DNA of 64,000 bases from Casp-actino8 sp001510455 (GTDB lineage Bacteria > Actinomycetota > Acidimicrobiia > Acidimicrobiales > Ilumatobacteraceae). Positions 35,295 through 44,367 of the stretch are shown piece after piece (position 1 is the stretch's first letter; each line of letters opens with the position of its first letter). The stretch covers positions 1-64,000 of the forward strand of contig JAQCIK010000004.1 in NCBI GenBank assembly GCA_027592035.1. The letters are read 5' to 3'. A program made the position numbers and the translations under genes. The notes beneath the pieces were generated by a model. It had not been told where the DNA came from. It did no database searches and saw nothing but the letters and a program-made list of their open reading frames with translations.

Positions 35295-36338
35295 GTGTCC
35301 AACGCCCTCGACGCCATCGGTGGCTGGCCGAGTCTGATCTCGCGCTTGCTCGATCGAGAAGATCTCCCCGCCGATGATGCGCGTACGGCCATGGCCACGA
35401 TCCTGGCCGGAGACGCGACGCCGGCCCAGTTGATCGGGTTCATCATTGCCCTCAAAGCCAAGGGTGAGACACCTGAAGAGATCTCGGGGTTGCTCGACGC
35501 CGTTCTGGCTGCCGCCGACCTCGTGCCGCTCGGTGACGATCTGCGCGACCGAGCCATCGACATCGTCGGGACCGGCGGAGATCGGAGTCATTCGATCAAC
35601 GTGAGCACGATGGCAGCTCTCGTCGTGGCCGGCGCTGGAGTGCCGGTGTGCAAACACGGTGCGCGAGCATCGTCCTCGAAGTGCGGTACCGCCGACGTGC
35701 TCGAAGAGCTCGGGGTGCGCGTCGAACTCGACCCGATCGGGGTGAAGCGTTGTGTCGAAGAGGTAGGAATGGGCTTTTGCCTCGCGCCTCGCTATCACGC
35801 CGCTTTCCGATTCGCCGCTCCGGCTCGGCGCGAAGTGGGAGTGCCCACGGTGTTCAATCTGCTCGGTCCGATGGCCAACCCCGGTCGGGTGCGTCGCCAG
35901 GTGATCGGAGTGGCGAATCCGGCCGTCGCCGATCGCATGCTCGCTGCCTTGCGGTTGCACGGTTCAGTGACCTCGTGGGTCGTTCACGGACAAGGTCTCG
36001 ACGAGTTGACGACCACGGGGTCGTCCACCGTTCTCGAACTGCGTGACGGGCGGGTTCGAACCTTCGCGGTCGATCCGGTCGAGCTCGGCCTGGCACCTGC
36101 GATTCCCGAAGAACTGGTGGGTGGTGAGCCAGCCGAGAACGCCGACGTCGTGCGCAAGGTACTGAACGGTACGACCGGAGCCCACCGTGACATCGTCGTA
36201 CTCAACGCTGCCGCCGGACTCGTGGTGGCCGACGCCGCCCCCGACATGGCGACCGCACTCGACGTGGCGCGTGAATCGATCGACTCCGGTGCTGCGATGC
36301 GTGTTCTCGACGGCCTCGTGTCGGTGTCGAACGGCTGA
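35295..36338 (+). CDS. trpD: Anthranilate phosphoribosyltransferase
   Basis: Second step of tryptophan synthesis, joining anthranilate and PRPP; 347 residues. The PRPP-binding signature is DIVGTGGDRSHSINVSTMAALV, followed by KHGARASSSKCGTADVLEELGV and the anthranilate-site residues near FLFAP-like FRFAAPARREVGVPTVFNLLGPMANP. TAGCCT (35283-35288) lies 6 nt before the GTG, so the message may be leaderless. It stands apart from other trp genes and is followed 9 bp later by thrB. Confidence 0.93.
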   Translation: MSNALDAIGGWPSLISRLLDREDLPADDARTAMATILAGDATPAQLIGFIIALKAKGETPEEISGLLDAVLAAADLVPLGDDLRDRAIDIVGTGGDRSHSINVSTMAALVVAGAGVPVCKHGARASSSKCGTADVLEELGVRVELDPIGVKRCVEEVGMGFCLAPRYHAAFRFAAPARREVGVPTVFNLLGPMANPGRVRRQVIGVANPAVADRMLAALRLHGSVTSWVVHGQGLDELTTTGSSTVLELRDGRVRTFAVDPVELGLAPAIPEELVGGEPAENADVVRKVLNGTTGAHRDIVVLNAAAGLVVADAAPDMATALDVARESIDSGAAMRVLDGLVSVSNG

Positions 36339-36347
36339 GAGACGCAC

Positions 36348-37172
36348 ATGCGAGTCGTGGTTCCGGCGTCTTCGGCCAATCTCGGTCCGGGTTTCGACGT
36401 TCTCGGAATTGCTCTCGATCTCACCGCCGAGCTCGGACTCGTCGAGGACGGAATACCTGATGGAGGAGAGGTCGCGCGCGGTCGCCATCCGGCCGCGACG
36501 GCGTTTTCGTCGTGCGGTGGACTCGGCGAACTCTGGGTGCGCACGTCGATTCCCTCGGGACGCGGACTCGGGTTCTCGGGGGCGGTGCGAGTGGGCGCGG
36601 CAGCGCTGGCTCTGCAGCAGCAGTCCGATCACGACGTTCTCGAACGCGATCGACAGTCTGTCTTCGAAAGAGCGCTCGAGGCCGAAGGACACGGGGACAA
36701 CGTGGCGGCGAGCGCGTTCGGCGGTGTGGTGATCGTCGCCGGGAAACGAGTCGTACGCGTGACGAGCTCGGTCGACCCGACCGTGGTGGTCTGGATCCCC
36801 GCCTACAAGACGTCGACGTCGGAGAGTCGCGGAACCTTGAGTGACACGGTGTCACGCGACGATGCGGTTTTCAACCTGGCCCGAACGGGGATGTGGGTCG
36901 CGGCGTTGTCGTCGGGCGATCTCTCACTTCTGACCGAAGCGACCCGTGATCGTCTTCATCAGGAAGCGCGATTGGCCAAGGTACCTCGCAGTCGTGAGGC
37001 ACTCGATGCCATGACGGCGGCGGGTGCCCACGGGGCATGGTTGTCGGGATCGGGACCGACCGTTGCCGGCCTGTGCGACGCCGGTGACGCAGTGAGGATC
37101 AGTGAATCCTTGCCCGACGGACGATCCTTGATTCTTCGGATCGATCGGGTCGGCGCACGCTGGGCAGATTGA
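36348..37172 (+). CDS. thrB: Homoserine kinase
   Basis: GHMP-family kinase of threonine synthesis, 274 residues. The N-terminus VVPASSANLGPGFDVLGIAL is diagnostic of ThrB. The ATP loop reads IPSGRGLGFSGAVRVGAAAL, with FSG where most GHMP kinases have SSA. The C-terminal motif AHGAWLSGSGPTVAGL is intact. Its 3' end overlaps the convergent exonuclease/GIY-YIG gene by 74 bp. Confidence 0.9.
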   Translation: MRVVVPASSANLGPGFDVLGIALDLTAELGLVEDGIPDGGEVARGRHPAATAFSSCGGLGELWVRTSIPSGRGLGFSGAVRVGAAALALQQQSDHDVLERDRQSVFERALEAEGHGDNVAASAFGGVVIVAGKRVVRVTSSVDPTVVVWIPAYKTSTSESRGTLSDTVSRDDAVFNLARTGMWVAALSSGDLSLLTEATRDRLHQEARLAKVPRSREALDAMTAAGAHGAWLSGSGPTVAGLCDAGDAVRISESLPDGRSLILRIDRVGARWAD

Positions 37173-38832
37173 TCGTCGGCCAGCACCAGGTGTCGGTGCA
37201 CGACACGATGGCTGCACCTTCGATGGTCTCGAGATGACGGGCGACGTAGGCGACCTCGTCGGCGGCGAAGCGATCGAGGGGTCGACTGGTGTCAGGGTCG
37301 ACCTCCGGTGGGTCGAGGGCACCGTCGGCGGCAAGAGGTACGGCCAGGTGAGTGACGAGTCGACCGCTCCGAGAGACGGCAGTGAGGGTGCCATTGGTGA
37401 ATTCGTGTTCGGTGTCGCCATGGCGAACGGTGAGCCGTCCGGCCTGACGCAGTGCGTCGATGGATCGCTGACGAGCGAGAGCGGCGAGAAGGGCGTTGAC
37501 TCGATCTCGGGTCTCGGCTGCCTCTTCGTAGCGAAGACTTCGTGACAGCTCGTCGATCCGCTCACGAAGTCGGCTCACGAGTAATTCGGGTTCACCGGTG
37601 AGGACGCGTTCGACCATGCGAACGATCTCGGCGTAGTCGTCGGGATCGGCGTGGCCCGAACAGGGGCACTGCGCAACGCCGAGTTGTGCGGCCGAGCACA
37701 CGGGAGCATCATCCGGAGGCCGATAGTTCCTCCCCATTCGAACCGTGCAACGCCGAAGCGGAACCACCGACTCGATGGCTTCCACGACGAGACGAGCAGC
37801 ACTTCGGCTCGAGAGCGGACCGATGTGAAGGCCTTTGGCGGCTGGATTCTTCGAGATGACGAGTCGGGGCCACTCTTCTTCGGTGGTGAGACGTACGTAG
37901 CAGTACTTGTCGGTCGTGGTGCCAGCCCGGTTGTAATGCGGCACGAGACGGCGGATGAGTCGGAGTTCGAGCACCCCGGCCGTGAACGGATCGGGAGTCT
38001 CGATGTGATGGATGTCGTGGGTCTGGCGCAGAAGGGCGCCGATCTTTCGACGAGTCTCGCCGGTACTGAAATAGCTGCGGACGCGTTGCCGAAGATTGGT
38101 CGCTTTTCCGACGTAGAGAACTCGACCCGTTGCATCCATGAAGAGGTAGACGCCAGGTGAGCGAGGCAATGATTCGGTCAACCGGAGTTTGGCGGCGAGC
38201 GGGTGGGTGTCGAGTCGCGGTAATCCGATGAGATCGTCGAGGCCCATCACTCCGAATCCGGTGGCTCGCTCGATCAGGAGATGGAGAAGATCGGCGGTGG
38301 CCAATGCGTCGTCGAGTGCGCGGTGACTCGGTTGATGGGGGAGTCGGAGACGTGATGCGAGGGTGCCGAGCTTGCAGTCGGGGACCTCGTCGCGAACGAG
38401 TCGGCGGGCGAGTGGAACGGTGTCGAGCACGCGATTGGTGAGGGGATCACGATCGGCCCGAATGAGAGCGGCGTTCACGAAACCGATGTCGAAGCGAGCG
38501 TTGTGCGCCACGAGAACCGAGTCGCCGATGAAGTGGAGGAGCAACGGAAGTACCGACTCGACACGGGGAGCCGGGGCGAGCATCGATTCGGTGATCCCGG
38601 TCAGAACGGTGATGTACGGCGGAAGGGAACGCTCGGGGTTGACGAGGGTTTGGAACGTGCCGAGGCATTCGCCGCCGCGGTACTTCACGGCGCCGATCTC
38701 GGTGATGCGATCGTCGGCCGCCGAACCCCCGGTGGTTTCCAGGTCGATGATGCAGAACGTCACGTCGGACAGGGGTGTGCCGGCGTCATCGAACGACTTC
38801 TGAGCGCCGTGACGAACTTCGCTCATGGTCAT
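37099..38832 (-). CDS. DEDDh exonuclease fused to a UvrC/Cho-like GIY-YIG nuclease
   Basis: A 577-residue DNA-repair protein. Residues about 25-190 are an epsilon-type 3'-5' exonuclease (FCIIDLETTGG, VAHNARFDIGF, SHRALDDALAT). Residues about 220-300 are a GIY-YIG endonuclease (SPGVYLFMDATGRVLYVGKATNLRQRV). A UVR-like motif (SLRYEEAAETRD) follows at about 430. This is the layout of mycobacterial Rv2191; E. coli Cho, a UvrC N-half homologue, is SOS-induced. An SOS box in this promoter fits that. The start could be ATG 38832 or 38826. It lacks the UvrC C-terminal RNase H-like and HhH domains. Confidence 0.9.
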   Translation of the reverse strand: MTMSEVRHGAQKSFDDAGTPLSDVTFCIIDLETTGGSAADDRITEIGAVKYRGGECLGTFQTLVNPERSLPPYITVLTGITESMLAPAPRVESVLPLLLHFIGDSVLVAHNARFDIGFVNAALIRADRDPLTNRVLDTVPLARRLVRDEVPDCKLGTLASRLRLPHQPSHRALDDALATADLLHLLIERATGFGVMGLDDLIGLPRLDTHPLAAKLRLTESLPRSPGVYLFMDATGRVLYVGKATNLRQRVRSYFSTGETRRKIGALLRQTHDIHHIETPDPFTAGVLELRLIRRLVPHYNRAGTTTDKYCYVRLTTEEEWPRLVISKNPAAKGLHIGPLSSRSAARLVVEAIESVVPLRRCTVRMGRNYRPPDDAPVCSAAQLGVAQCPCSGHADPDDYAEIVRMVERVLTGEPELLVSRLRERIDELSRSLRYEEAAETRDRVNALLAALARQRSIDALRQAGRLTVRHGDTEHEFTNGTLTAVSRSGRLVTHLAVPLAADGALDPPEVDPDTSRPLDRFAADEVAYVARHLETIEGAAIVSCTDTWCWPTINLPSVRRPDRSEESRIVRRARIH

Positions 38833-38838
38833 CCAAAG

Positions 38839-38867
38839 AGTGTCACCGAACAGGTGTTCCCTGTCAA
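38839..38867 (-). promoter_or_regulatory. SOS-controlled promoter of the exonuclease/GIY-YIG gene
   Basis: On the minus strand TTGACA (38862-38867), a 17-nt spacer and GACACT (38839-38844) precede the ATG by 6 nt. The spacer holds the SOS box CCGAACAGGTGTTCCC (plus strand, 38846-38861; 13 of 16 to consensus). Its CGAACAGGTGTTC core equals that of the divS operator and occupies the same place in the promoter. Confidence 0.85.
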
Positions 38868-38893
38868 GTCTCCGGGGTCGCTAGGGTTCGCCC

Positions 38894-39838
38894 ATGACGG
38901 TGAATCACCCCTTCGAACGAGGCCTGGTCGAGATCGGCGACGGGTGCCACGCCTATCTCCAGCCCGACGGAAGTTGGGGCTGGAGCAACGCCGGGTTGGT
39001 GGTGGGTGACGGGGCATCGCTCTTGGTCGACACACTGTTCGATCTCGTACTCACCGGAGAGATGCTCGACGCGATGTCGAGCCCGACCCGAACGGCTCCG
39101 ATCGCGTCGCTCGTCAACACTCATGCCAACGGCGACCACTGCTACGGCAACCAACTGGTCGACGGAGCCGAGATCATCTCGTCCACGGCGGCGGCGCACG
39201 AAATGACCGAGGTTCCCCCCTCGATGTTGGCGGCGCTCAATGCCGCACCAGGTGAGGTCGGAGATCTGTTCCGCAGCTTCTTCGGCGATTTCCAGTTCGA
39301 CGGGATCGAGCTCCGACTTCCGACGCGAACCTTCGATGGCCGACTCGACATCGAGGTCGGGGGCCGAGTGATCGAACTGGTCGAAGTCGGTCCGGCCCAC
39401 ACGGCCGGTGACGTGATCGCCGTGGTTCCCGAGGCGCGGACCGTCTACACCGGCGACATCTTGTTCATCGGCGGAACGCCGATCGTGTGGGCGGGTCCGC
39501 TGTCGAACTGGGTGGCGGCCTGCGACTACATCCTCGGACTCGATGTCGACACGATCGTGCCGGGACACGGTCCCTTGACCGACAAGAAGGGCGTTGCCGA
39601 GGTGCGCGATTACCTGTCCTTCGTGGACCGGGAAGCCACGGCTCGTCACGCAGCGGGGGTCGATGCCTTCGACGCGGCTCGCGACATCGCCCATCAGCTC
39701 GGCGATTTCTCGCAGTGGGGAGAGTTCGGGCGAGTGAGTGTCAACGTCGAAACCGTCTATCGCAGCCTCGACAGCGCACACGAGTCTCCCGATGTCGTCG
39801 AACAGTTCCGACGGATGTCAGTGATCGAGCGGGGTTGA
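38894..39838 (+). CDS. Metallo-beta-lactamase-fold hydrolase
   Basis: A 314-residue MBL-fold protein. The zinc motif is VNTHANGDHCYGNQL (HxxxDH), with further ligands in VGPAHTAGDVIAVV, YTGDILFIGG and IVPGHGPL. It is close to the cyclase/hydrolase group often found in actinobacterial catabolic regions; the substrate cannot be read. TAGGGT lies 6 nt before the ATG, and the promoter region is shared back to back with the exonuclease gene. It overlaps the convergent SURF1 gene by 21 bp. Confidence 0.85.
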   Translation: MTVNHPFERGLVEIGDGCHAYLQPDGSWGWSNAGLVVGDGASLLVDTLFDLVLTGEMLDAMSSPTRTAPIASLVNTHANGDHCYGNQLVDGAEIISSTAAAHEMTEVPPSMLAALNAAPGEVGDLFRSFFGDFQFDGIELRLPTRTFDGRLDIEVGGRVIELVEVGPAHTAGDVIAVVPEARTVYTGDILFIGGTPIVWAGPLSNWVAACDYILGLDVDTIVPGHGPLTDKKGVAEVRDYLSFVDREATARHAAGVDAFDAARDIAHQLGDFSQWGEFGRVSVNVETVYRSLDSAHESPDVVEQFRRMSVIERG

Positions 39839-40576
39839 GCGCGCTCGAGTGATCGAGCGTCGTACGGCAAGCACCCAGCCGATCACCACGCATGCCGCGA
39901 AGATCAGCCATTGGATCGCGTAGGAGAGATGCGATCCTTCGCTGAGAGCCGGTGGCGCGATCGGGCGCAGTATCGGATCGTCGGCAGGACGTGACGAATT
40001 CATGGCGAGTGAGACCGGGAGCAACTCACCTTCGATCTGTGGGGCCAGTCGATCGAGATCGAGGCGGAAGAGTTCGTCGACGACGCCGTCGGGCTCGGTG
40101 GGTTGTCCAGCGCGCCGTTTCTCGCTCGCGCGGAGGATCCCCGCCACGGTGACGTCTCCCGACGGCGGTTCCGGTGCGGTCTGATCGAGTCCGATGAATC
40201 CGCGGGTCACGGCGATGATTCGCCCATCAGACAGCCGAAGTGGTGTCACGACGTTCGTTCCGGCGCGACCATCCTGGCTGCGGTTGACCACCAGAACCTG
40301 TTCGTCGGCGAGATAGGTGCCGGTCGCGACGACGGCGCGCCACTCCAGATCGTTCGTGTCGTCTCCGACGCTCGCATCGGACATGTCAAGGGACGTGAGG
40401 TCGACCAGTGGCGCTTGGGCGCGAGCTCGAACGTCGCTGTTGAAGTCCTTTCGCACGGCGAGCCGGTCCCACTGCCAGAACGAGAGCGAGATCATGCCCA
40501 GCACGGCGACGAGGCACAGAAGATGGAATGCGATCCATCGGGGGCGCAGCAGAAACCGGTACACGTCGGTGAACAC
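39818..40576 (-). CDS. SURF1-family cytochrome oxidase assembly protein
   Basis: A 252-residue membrane protein with helices near both ends (FHLLCLVAVLGMISLSFWQWDRL and YAIQWLIFAACVVIGWVLAVRR). The periplasmic part has the SURF1 signs WRAVVATGTYLADEQVLVVNRSQDGRAGTNVVTPL and VTRGFIGLD. SURF1 helps insert haem a into cytochrome c oxidase. No oxidase subunit genes are nearby. Confidence 0.88.
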   Translation of the reverse strand: MFTDVYRFLLRPRWIAFHLLCLVAVLGMISLSFWQWDRLAVRKDFNSDVRARAQAPLVDLTSLDMSDASVGDDTNDLEWRAVVATGTYLADEQVLVVNRSQDGRAGTNVVTPLRLSDGRIIAVTRGFIGLDQTAPEPPSGDVTVAGILRASEKRRAGQPTEPDGVVDELFRLDLDRLAPQIEGELLPVSLAMNSSRPADDPILRPIAPPALSEGSHLSYAIQWLIFAACVVIGWVLAVRRSITRARSTPLDH

Positions 40577-40626
40577 GCTAGGAGTTCCGGGGAGAAATCA
40601 TCGTCGGTCGTGTGCCACGCTGTGAC

Positions 40627-41121
40627 ATGGCCGACGCGCCGATGCCCGACTTCCACATTCCACACGCCGAGAAGATCGAGTGGATGATCGAGACCAAGGG
40701 CTGGGCCATCGAACCGGTTGGTTCCCGCGCTGACGTCGATCCACCCCGTCCCGGTTACGCCTACACGATCGGTCTTCCCGAGCGCTTCGGTTTTCCCGAG
40801 ATCGTGGTGTTCGGACTGACGCCGGTGGCGGCGAGCGGTCTCGTGGACCTGGTCGCCCAACAGCTGGAGGGAGGGGTGGAGATTCCGTGTGACGTCCCCC
40901 TGCAAGGTCTTCTCGACAACGACCTGCGATGTGTCTTCTCCACGGTCGACGTGGAGGCGTGGCAGGGATACTTCTCGACCGGCTGGGCGTGGCATCGGGG
41001 CTCGTTCGACGTGGTGCAGCTGCTCTGGCCCGATCGGATGGGGTGGCTTCCCTACGAAGACGGATTCGATCACCGCCTCACGGTCGCCCAGCCGATGCTC
41101 GGCGTTTCCCCGCCGATGTGA
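40627..41121 (+). CDS. DUF4262 family protein
   Basis: A 164-residue cytosolic protein that fits DUF4262: a start around the helix EKIEWMIETKGW, then YAYTIGLPERFGFPEIVVFGL and the C-terminal VVQLLWPDRMGWLPYEDGFD. The family's function is unknown. ATG 40627 is preferred; GTG 40612 would add five residues. It stands alone between the divergent SURF1 gene and the DCC protein gene. Confidence 0.72.
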   Translation: MADAPMPDFHIPHAEKIEWMIETKGWAIEPVGSRADVDPPRPGYAYTIGLPERFGFPEIVVFGLTPVAASGLVDLVAQQLEGGVEIPCDVPLQGLLDNDLRCVFSTVDVEAWQGYFSTGWAWHRGSFDVVQLLWPDRMGWLPYEDGFDHRLTVAQPMLGVSPPM

Positions 41122-41187
41122 CGCCTTCGGGCTGGTTCGTCACGGTTCGTGGTGGCCGTGGTGATCCGTCGCTGGCACACTGGGGTC

Positions 41188-41571
41188 ATGGAAGGCCCCC
41201 TTCTCGTCTTCGACGGTGATTGCGCCTTTTGCACGCGCAGTGTCCGATTCGTCGAGAAGAGAATTCGTCGCCACCCCGAGGTTCGCTCCTGGCAGTCACT
41301 CGACCTCGACGCCCTCGGTCTCACCCAGGCCGAATGCGAGGAGGCCGTCCAGTGGGTGGGGGCCGACGGTCAACGGGCTTCGGCGCACGTGGCTGTGGCC
41401 CGAACCCTGATTCATGGGGGCAGAGGCTGGGCGGTCCTCGGTCGGGTCGTTCTCCTGCCGGGAATTCGATCCCTGGCCGGAGTGGTGTATCGCTGGATCG
41501 CGCGCAATCGGCATCGCATGCCCGGCGGGACGGCTGAGTGCAATCTTCCCGCGTCGGAGCGGACACAATGA
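41188..41571 (+). CDS. DCC-family thiol-disulfide oxidoreductase-like protein (DUF393)
   Basis: A 127-residue protein that begins LLVFDGDCAFCTRSVRFVEKR, the DCC/DUF393 signature with a thioredoxin-like CxxC. The segment RSWQSLDLDALGLTQAE also fits. ATG 41188 begins just before the motif, and CACACT lies 6 nt upstream. The stop overlaps the mutase start as ATGA, so both are translationally coupled; a role in mutase function is not known. Confidence 0.85.
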   Translation: MEGPLLVFDGDCAFCTRSVRFVEKRIRRHPEVRSWQSLDLDALGLTQAECEEAVQWVGADGQRASAHVAVARTLIHGGRGWAVLGRVVLLPGIRSLAGVVYRWIARNRHRMPGGTAECNLPASERTQ

Positions 41572-43223
41572 ATGGTATGAATTCCCCCTTCCCGAACCCC
41601 CGAGCTGCATGGAAGAGCGCTTACGACGAGTCGCGCATTCGTGCGGACCGTTTCCAGACGATGTCGGGGATTCCTCTCGAACCGGTGTACGGCCCCGAGG
41701 ACGGCGAGTATCCGGGTCAGTACCCGTACACGCGGGGACCGTATGCATCGATGTACCGATCGAAACTCTGGACGATGCGCATGTTCGCCGGCTTCGGAAC
41801 GGCGATCGACACCAACCAGCGTTTCAAGGAGATCATCAAGGCGGGTGGAGACGGCCTGTCGACGGCGTTCGACATGCCGACCCTGCTCGGACTCGACTCC
41901 GACGATCCGATGTCGCTCGGTGAGGTGGGTCGCTGTGGCGTGGCCATCGACACCTTGGCCGACATGCGCGACCTGTTCGCCGACATCGATCTCGGTGACA
42001 TCACCACGTCGATGACCATCAATTCTCCGGCGGCGGTGGTGTTGGCGATGTTCGTCGCCCAGGCCGAGTCGGCGGGCGTTCCACGCGCGCGTTTGGGTGG
42101 AACTCTTCAGAACGACATCTTGAAGGAGTATCAGGCTCAGAAGGAATTCGTCTTCCCACCGCGCCAGTCGATGCGCCTCGTGCGCGACACGATGGGTTTC
42201 ACAGCCACCGAGATGCCACGTTGGCACTCGATTTCGATCTCGGGCTACCACATTCGCGAAGCCGGTGCGACAGCAGCCGAAGAGCTGGCTTTCACACTGG
42301 GCAACGGATTCGCCTACGTCGAACTGGCTCGCCAAGCGGGACTGCCGGTCGATGCCTTCGCGCCACGGCTGTCGTTCTTCTTCAATGCCCACATCGATTT
42401 CTTCGAGGAGATCGCGAAATATCGTGCTGCTCGCCGCATTTGGGCCCGCTGGATGAAGGAGCGCTACGGCGCCGAGAGCGAGCGGTCGATGCAGTTGCGT
42501 TTCCACACGCAGACGGCCGGCGTGTCACTCACGGCTCAGCAGCCCGAGGTGAACATCGTTCGCACGGCCATCGAAGCGCTGGCCGGGGTGCTCGGAGGCA
42601 CTCAGTCCCTTCACACCAATTCGATGGACGAGGCTCTGGCCCTTCCCACCGAAAAGGCGGCGCGAATCGCACTCCGCACACAACAGGTGCTCGCCTACGA
42701 GACGAACGTGGCTCATGTGGCCGATCCCCTCGGGGGTTCGTATTTCGTCGAAGAACTCACCGACGAGATGGAGCGCCGAGCCGAAGAGATCTTCGCCCGA
42801 ATCGACGAGATGGGACGAGGTTCGATGCTCGAAGGCTGCATCACCGGTATCGAGGAGAACTGGTTCCAGGGTCGAATCGCCGACTCGGCTTACGAACTCG
42901 AGCGCGCGTTCAACGCCGGAGAGCGCGTGGTGGTCGGAGTCAATCGCTTCCTCGAAGGCAACGACGACGACAACCTCGAGATTTTGCGCATCACCAACGA
43001 AGACGAGAAGAAGCAGCGTGATCGTCTGGCTCGCGTGAAGCAGGATCGCGACGACACTGCGGTGGCCGATGCTCTCGACCGACTGGCCAAGGAGGCCATC
43101 GAACCCGAGGTCAATCTGATGCCGGCCCTGATCGACGCGTCACATGCCTACGCGACCGTCGGCGAGATGATGAACACCATGGCGGGAGTCTTCGGTCGCC
43201 ACGTCGAAGTTCCGACGATCTAG
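41568..43223 (+). CDS. B12-dependent acyl-CoA mutase, large subunit (methylmalonyl-CoA mutase type)
   Basis: The catalytic TIM-barrel subunit, 551 residues, without a B12 domain. Motifs are YPYTRGPYASMYRSKLWTMR, STAFDMPTLLGLDSD, GTLQNDILKEYQAQ, PPRQSMRLVRDT, SISISGYHIREAGATA and GGTQSLHTNSMDEALALPT. The Tyr in ASMY and the Arg in QSMR match residues that mark methylmalonyl-CoA mutase over isobutyryl-CoA mutase in my recollection, so MCM is favoured. The C-terminal domain is supplied by the next gene. No meaB-type chaperone gene is adjacent. Confidence 0.85.
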   Translation: MNGMNSPFPNPRAAWKSAYDESRIRADRFQTMSGIPLEPVYGPEDGEYPGQYPYTRGPYASMYRSKLWTMRMFAGFGTAIDTNQRFKEIIKAGGDGLSTAFDMPTLLGLDSDDPMSLGEVGRCGVAIDTLADMRDLFADIDLGDITTSMTINSPAAVVLAMFVAQAESAGVPRARLGGTLQNDILKEYQAQKEFVFPPRQSMRLVRDTMGFTATEMPRWHSISISGYHIREAGATAAEELAFTLGNGFAYVELARQAGLPVDAFAPRLSFFFNAHIDFFEEIAKYRAARRIWARWMKERYGAESERSMQLRFHTQTAGVSLTAQQPEVNIVRTAIEALAGVLGGTQSLHTNSMDEALALPTEKAARIALRTQQVLAYETNVAHVADPLGGSYFVEELTDEMERRAEEIFARIDEMGRGSMLEGCITGIEENWFQGRIADSAYELERAFNAGERVVVGVNRFLEGNDDDNLEILRITNEDEKKQRDRLARVKQDRDDTAVADALDRLAKEAIEPEVNLMPALIDASHAYATVGEMMNTMAGVFGRHVEVPTI

Positions 43224-43240
43224 GAACGGGAGAGAACCAC

Positions 43241-43663
43241 ATGACCGCAACACGCGTGCTGGTTGCCAAGGTCGGCCTCGACGGTCACGATCGGGGCGTC
43301 AAGGTCGTGGCCCGGCTCCTTCGTGATGCCGGTTTCGAGGTCATCTACACGGGTCTTTTTCAGACTCCCGACACCGTGGCCGCGGCGGCCGTCGACGAGG
43401 ACGTCGACGTGATCGGTCTCTCGATGCTGTCGGGAGCTCACATGACGTTGGCTCCACTCGTCGTCGAAGCACTTCGGGCGCGAGGTTGCGACACACCGGT
43501 CGTCGTGGGTGGAATCGTCCCACCCCAGGACGTCGACGAACTCGAAGCGGCGGGTATCGCTGCCGTTCTCGGGCCTGGCGCCTCGGCCGACGAGGTGGTC
43601 GAGACGATCGCTACTGCAGCCCGTGGAGAGCGCCCCCGTCGAGAGGCAGCGCCACACCGGTGA
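43241..43663 (+). CDS. B12-binding small subunit of acyl-CoA mutase
   Basis: A 140-residue cobalamin-binding domain. The His-on motif DxHxxG appears as LDGHDRGVKVVARLL, followed by SMLSGAHMTL and VVVGGIVPPQD. It completes the mutase encoded 17 bp upstream, giving the two-chain arrangement known from archaeal MCM and from IcmA/IcmB. GGAACGGGAGAG precedes the ATG. The 3' end overlaps the convergent SDR gene by 53 bp. Confidence 0.92.
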   Translation: MTATRVLVAKVGLDGHDRGVKVVARLLRDAGFEVIYTGLFQTPDTVAAAAVDEDVDVIGLSMLSGAHMTLAPLVVEALRARGCDTPVVVGGIVPPQDVDELEAAGIAAVLGPGASADEVVETIATAARGERPRREAAPHR

Positions 43664-44366
43664 CGAACTTCGTGTGTTCCGAACACATGAAGGCCGCCAC
43701 CTGACCGAAATCGTCGGGGTCGCCGAGGGCTCGCGCCGGTATGGCCGAGGCCACCGCATCGAGATCCGGATAGAGGGATGTCAAACGGTCGGTTGCATGT
43801 AGGCCGGGTTGCAACGAGTTCACGGTGACTCCGTGGGGAGCGACTTCACGGGCGACGGTCTTCAGGAATCCGGTCACGCCGGCGCGTGCAGTGTTGGAGA
43901 GAATCAGTCGGTCGATCGGTTCGCGAACCGATGACGACGTGATCGCGACCACCCGACCCCACCGACGTTCGATCATGGCCGGAATCGCGGCTCTGCACAG
44001 AGCAACGGTCGAGAGGAGATTGAGTCGGAGGGCGGCGTCGTAGGCCGCGAAGTCGGTGGAGGCGAAGTTTCCCGGTGGCGGACCTCCGGCGTTGGCGATG
44101 AGGATGTCGACCCCGCCGAGAATGCGACCGGCTTCCGTGACGAGTTCAGTTGCGGCATCGGCATCGCTCACGTCGGCCGGTATCACGTGAACTGTCGCGC
44201 CATCTACCGGTGCAATCGTTGCCGCAGCCGCTTCGAGTCGATCGAGGGAACGAGACGAGATCACGACCGAGACACCGTTGGCGGCCAGAGCACGTGCCGT
44301 CGACAGGCCGAGCCCTCTCGAGGCACCCGTCACGAGCGCGCGGCGACCGCTGATTCCGAGGTCCAT
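43611..44366 (-). CDS. SDR oxidoreductase, 3-oxoacyl-ACP reductase-like
   Basis: A 251-residue short-chain dehydrogenase. ALVTGASRGLGLSTARAL binds NAD(P), NAGGPP follows, and the catalytic region has ITSSSVREP and a diverged LSNTARAGVTGFLKTVARE, where the usual YxxxK Tyr is replaced by Asn (SNTARAG). That loss may mean altered or no activity. ATG 44366 starts the conserved DLGISGRRALVTGA. It follows the Dabb gene by one base. Confidence 0.8.
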   Translation of the reverse strand: MDLGISGRRALVTGASRGLGLSTARALAANGVSVVISSRSLDRLEAAAATIAPVDGATVHVIPADVSDADAATELVTEAGRILGGVDILIANAGGPPPGNFASTDFAAYDAALRLNLLSTVALCRAAIPAMIERRWGRVVAITSSSVREPIDRLILSNTARAGVTGFLKTVAREVAPHGVTVNSLQPGLHATDRLTSLYPDLDAVASAIPARALGDPDDFGQVAAFMCSEHTKFVTGVALPLDGGALHGLQ

Positions 44367-44367
44367 G

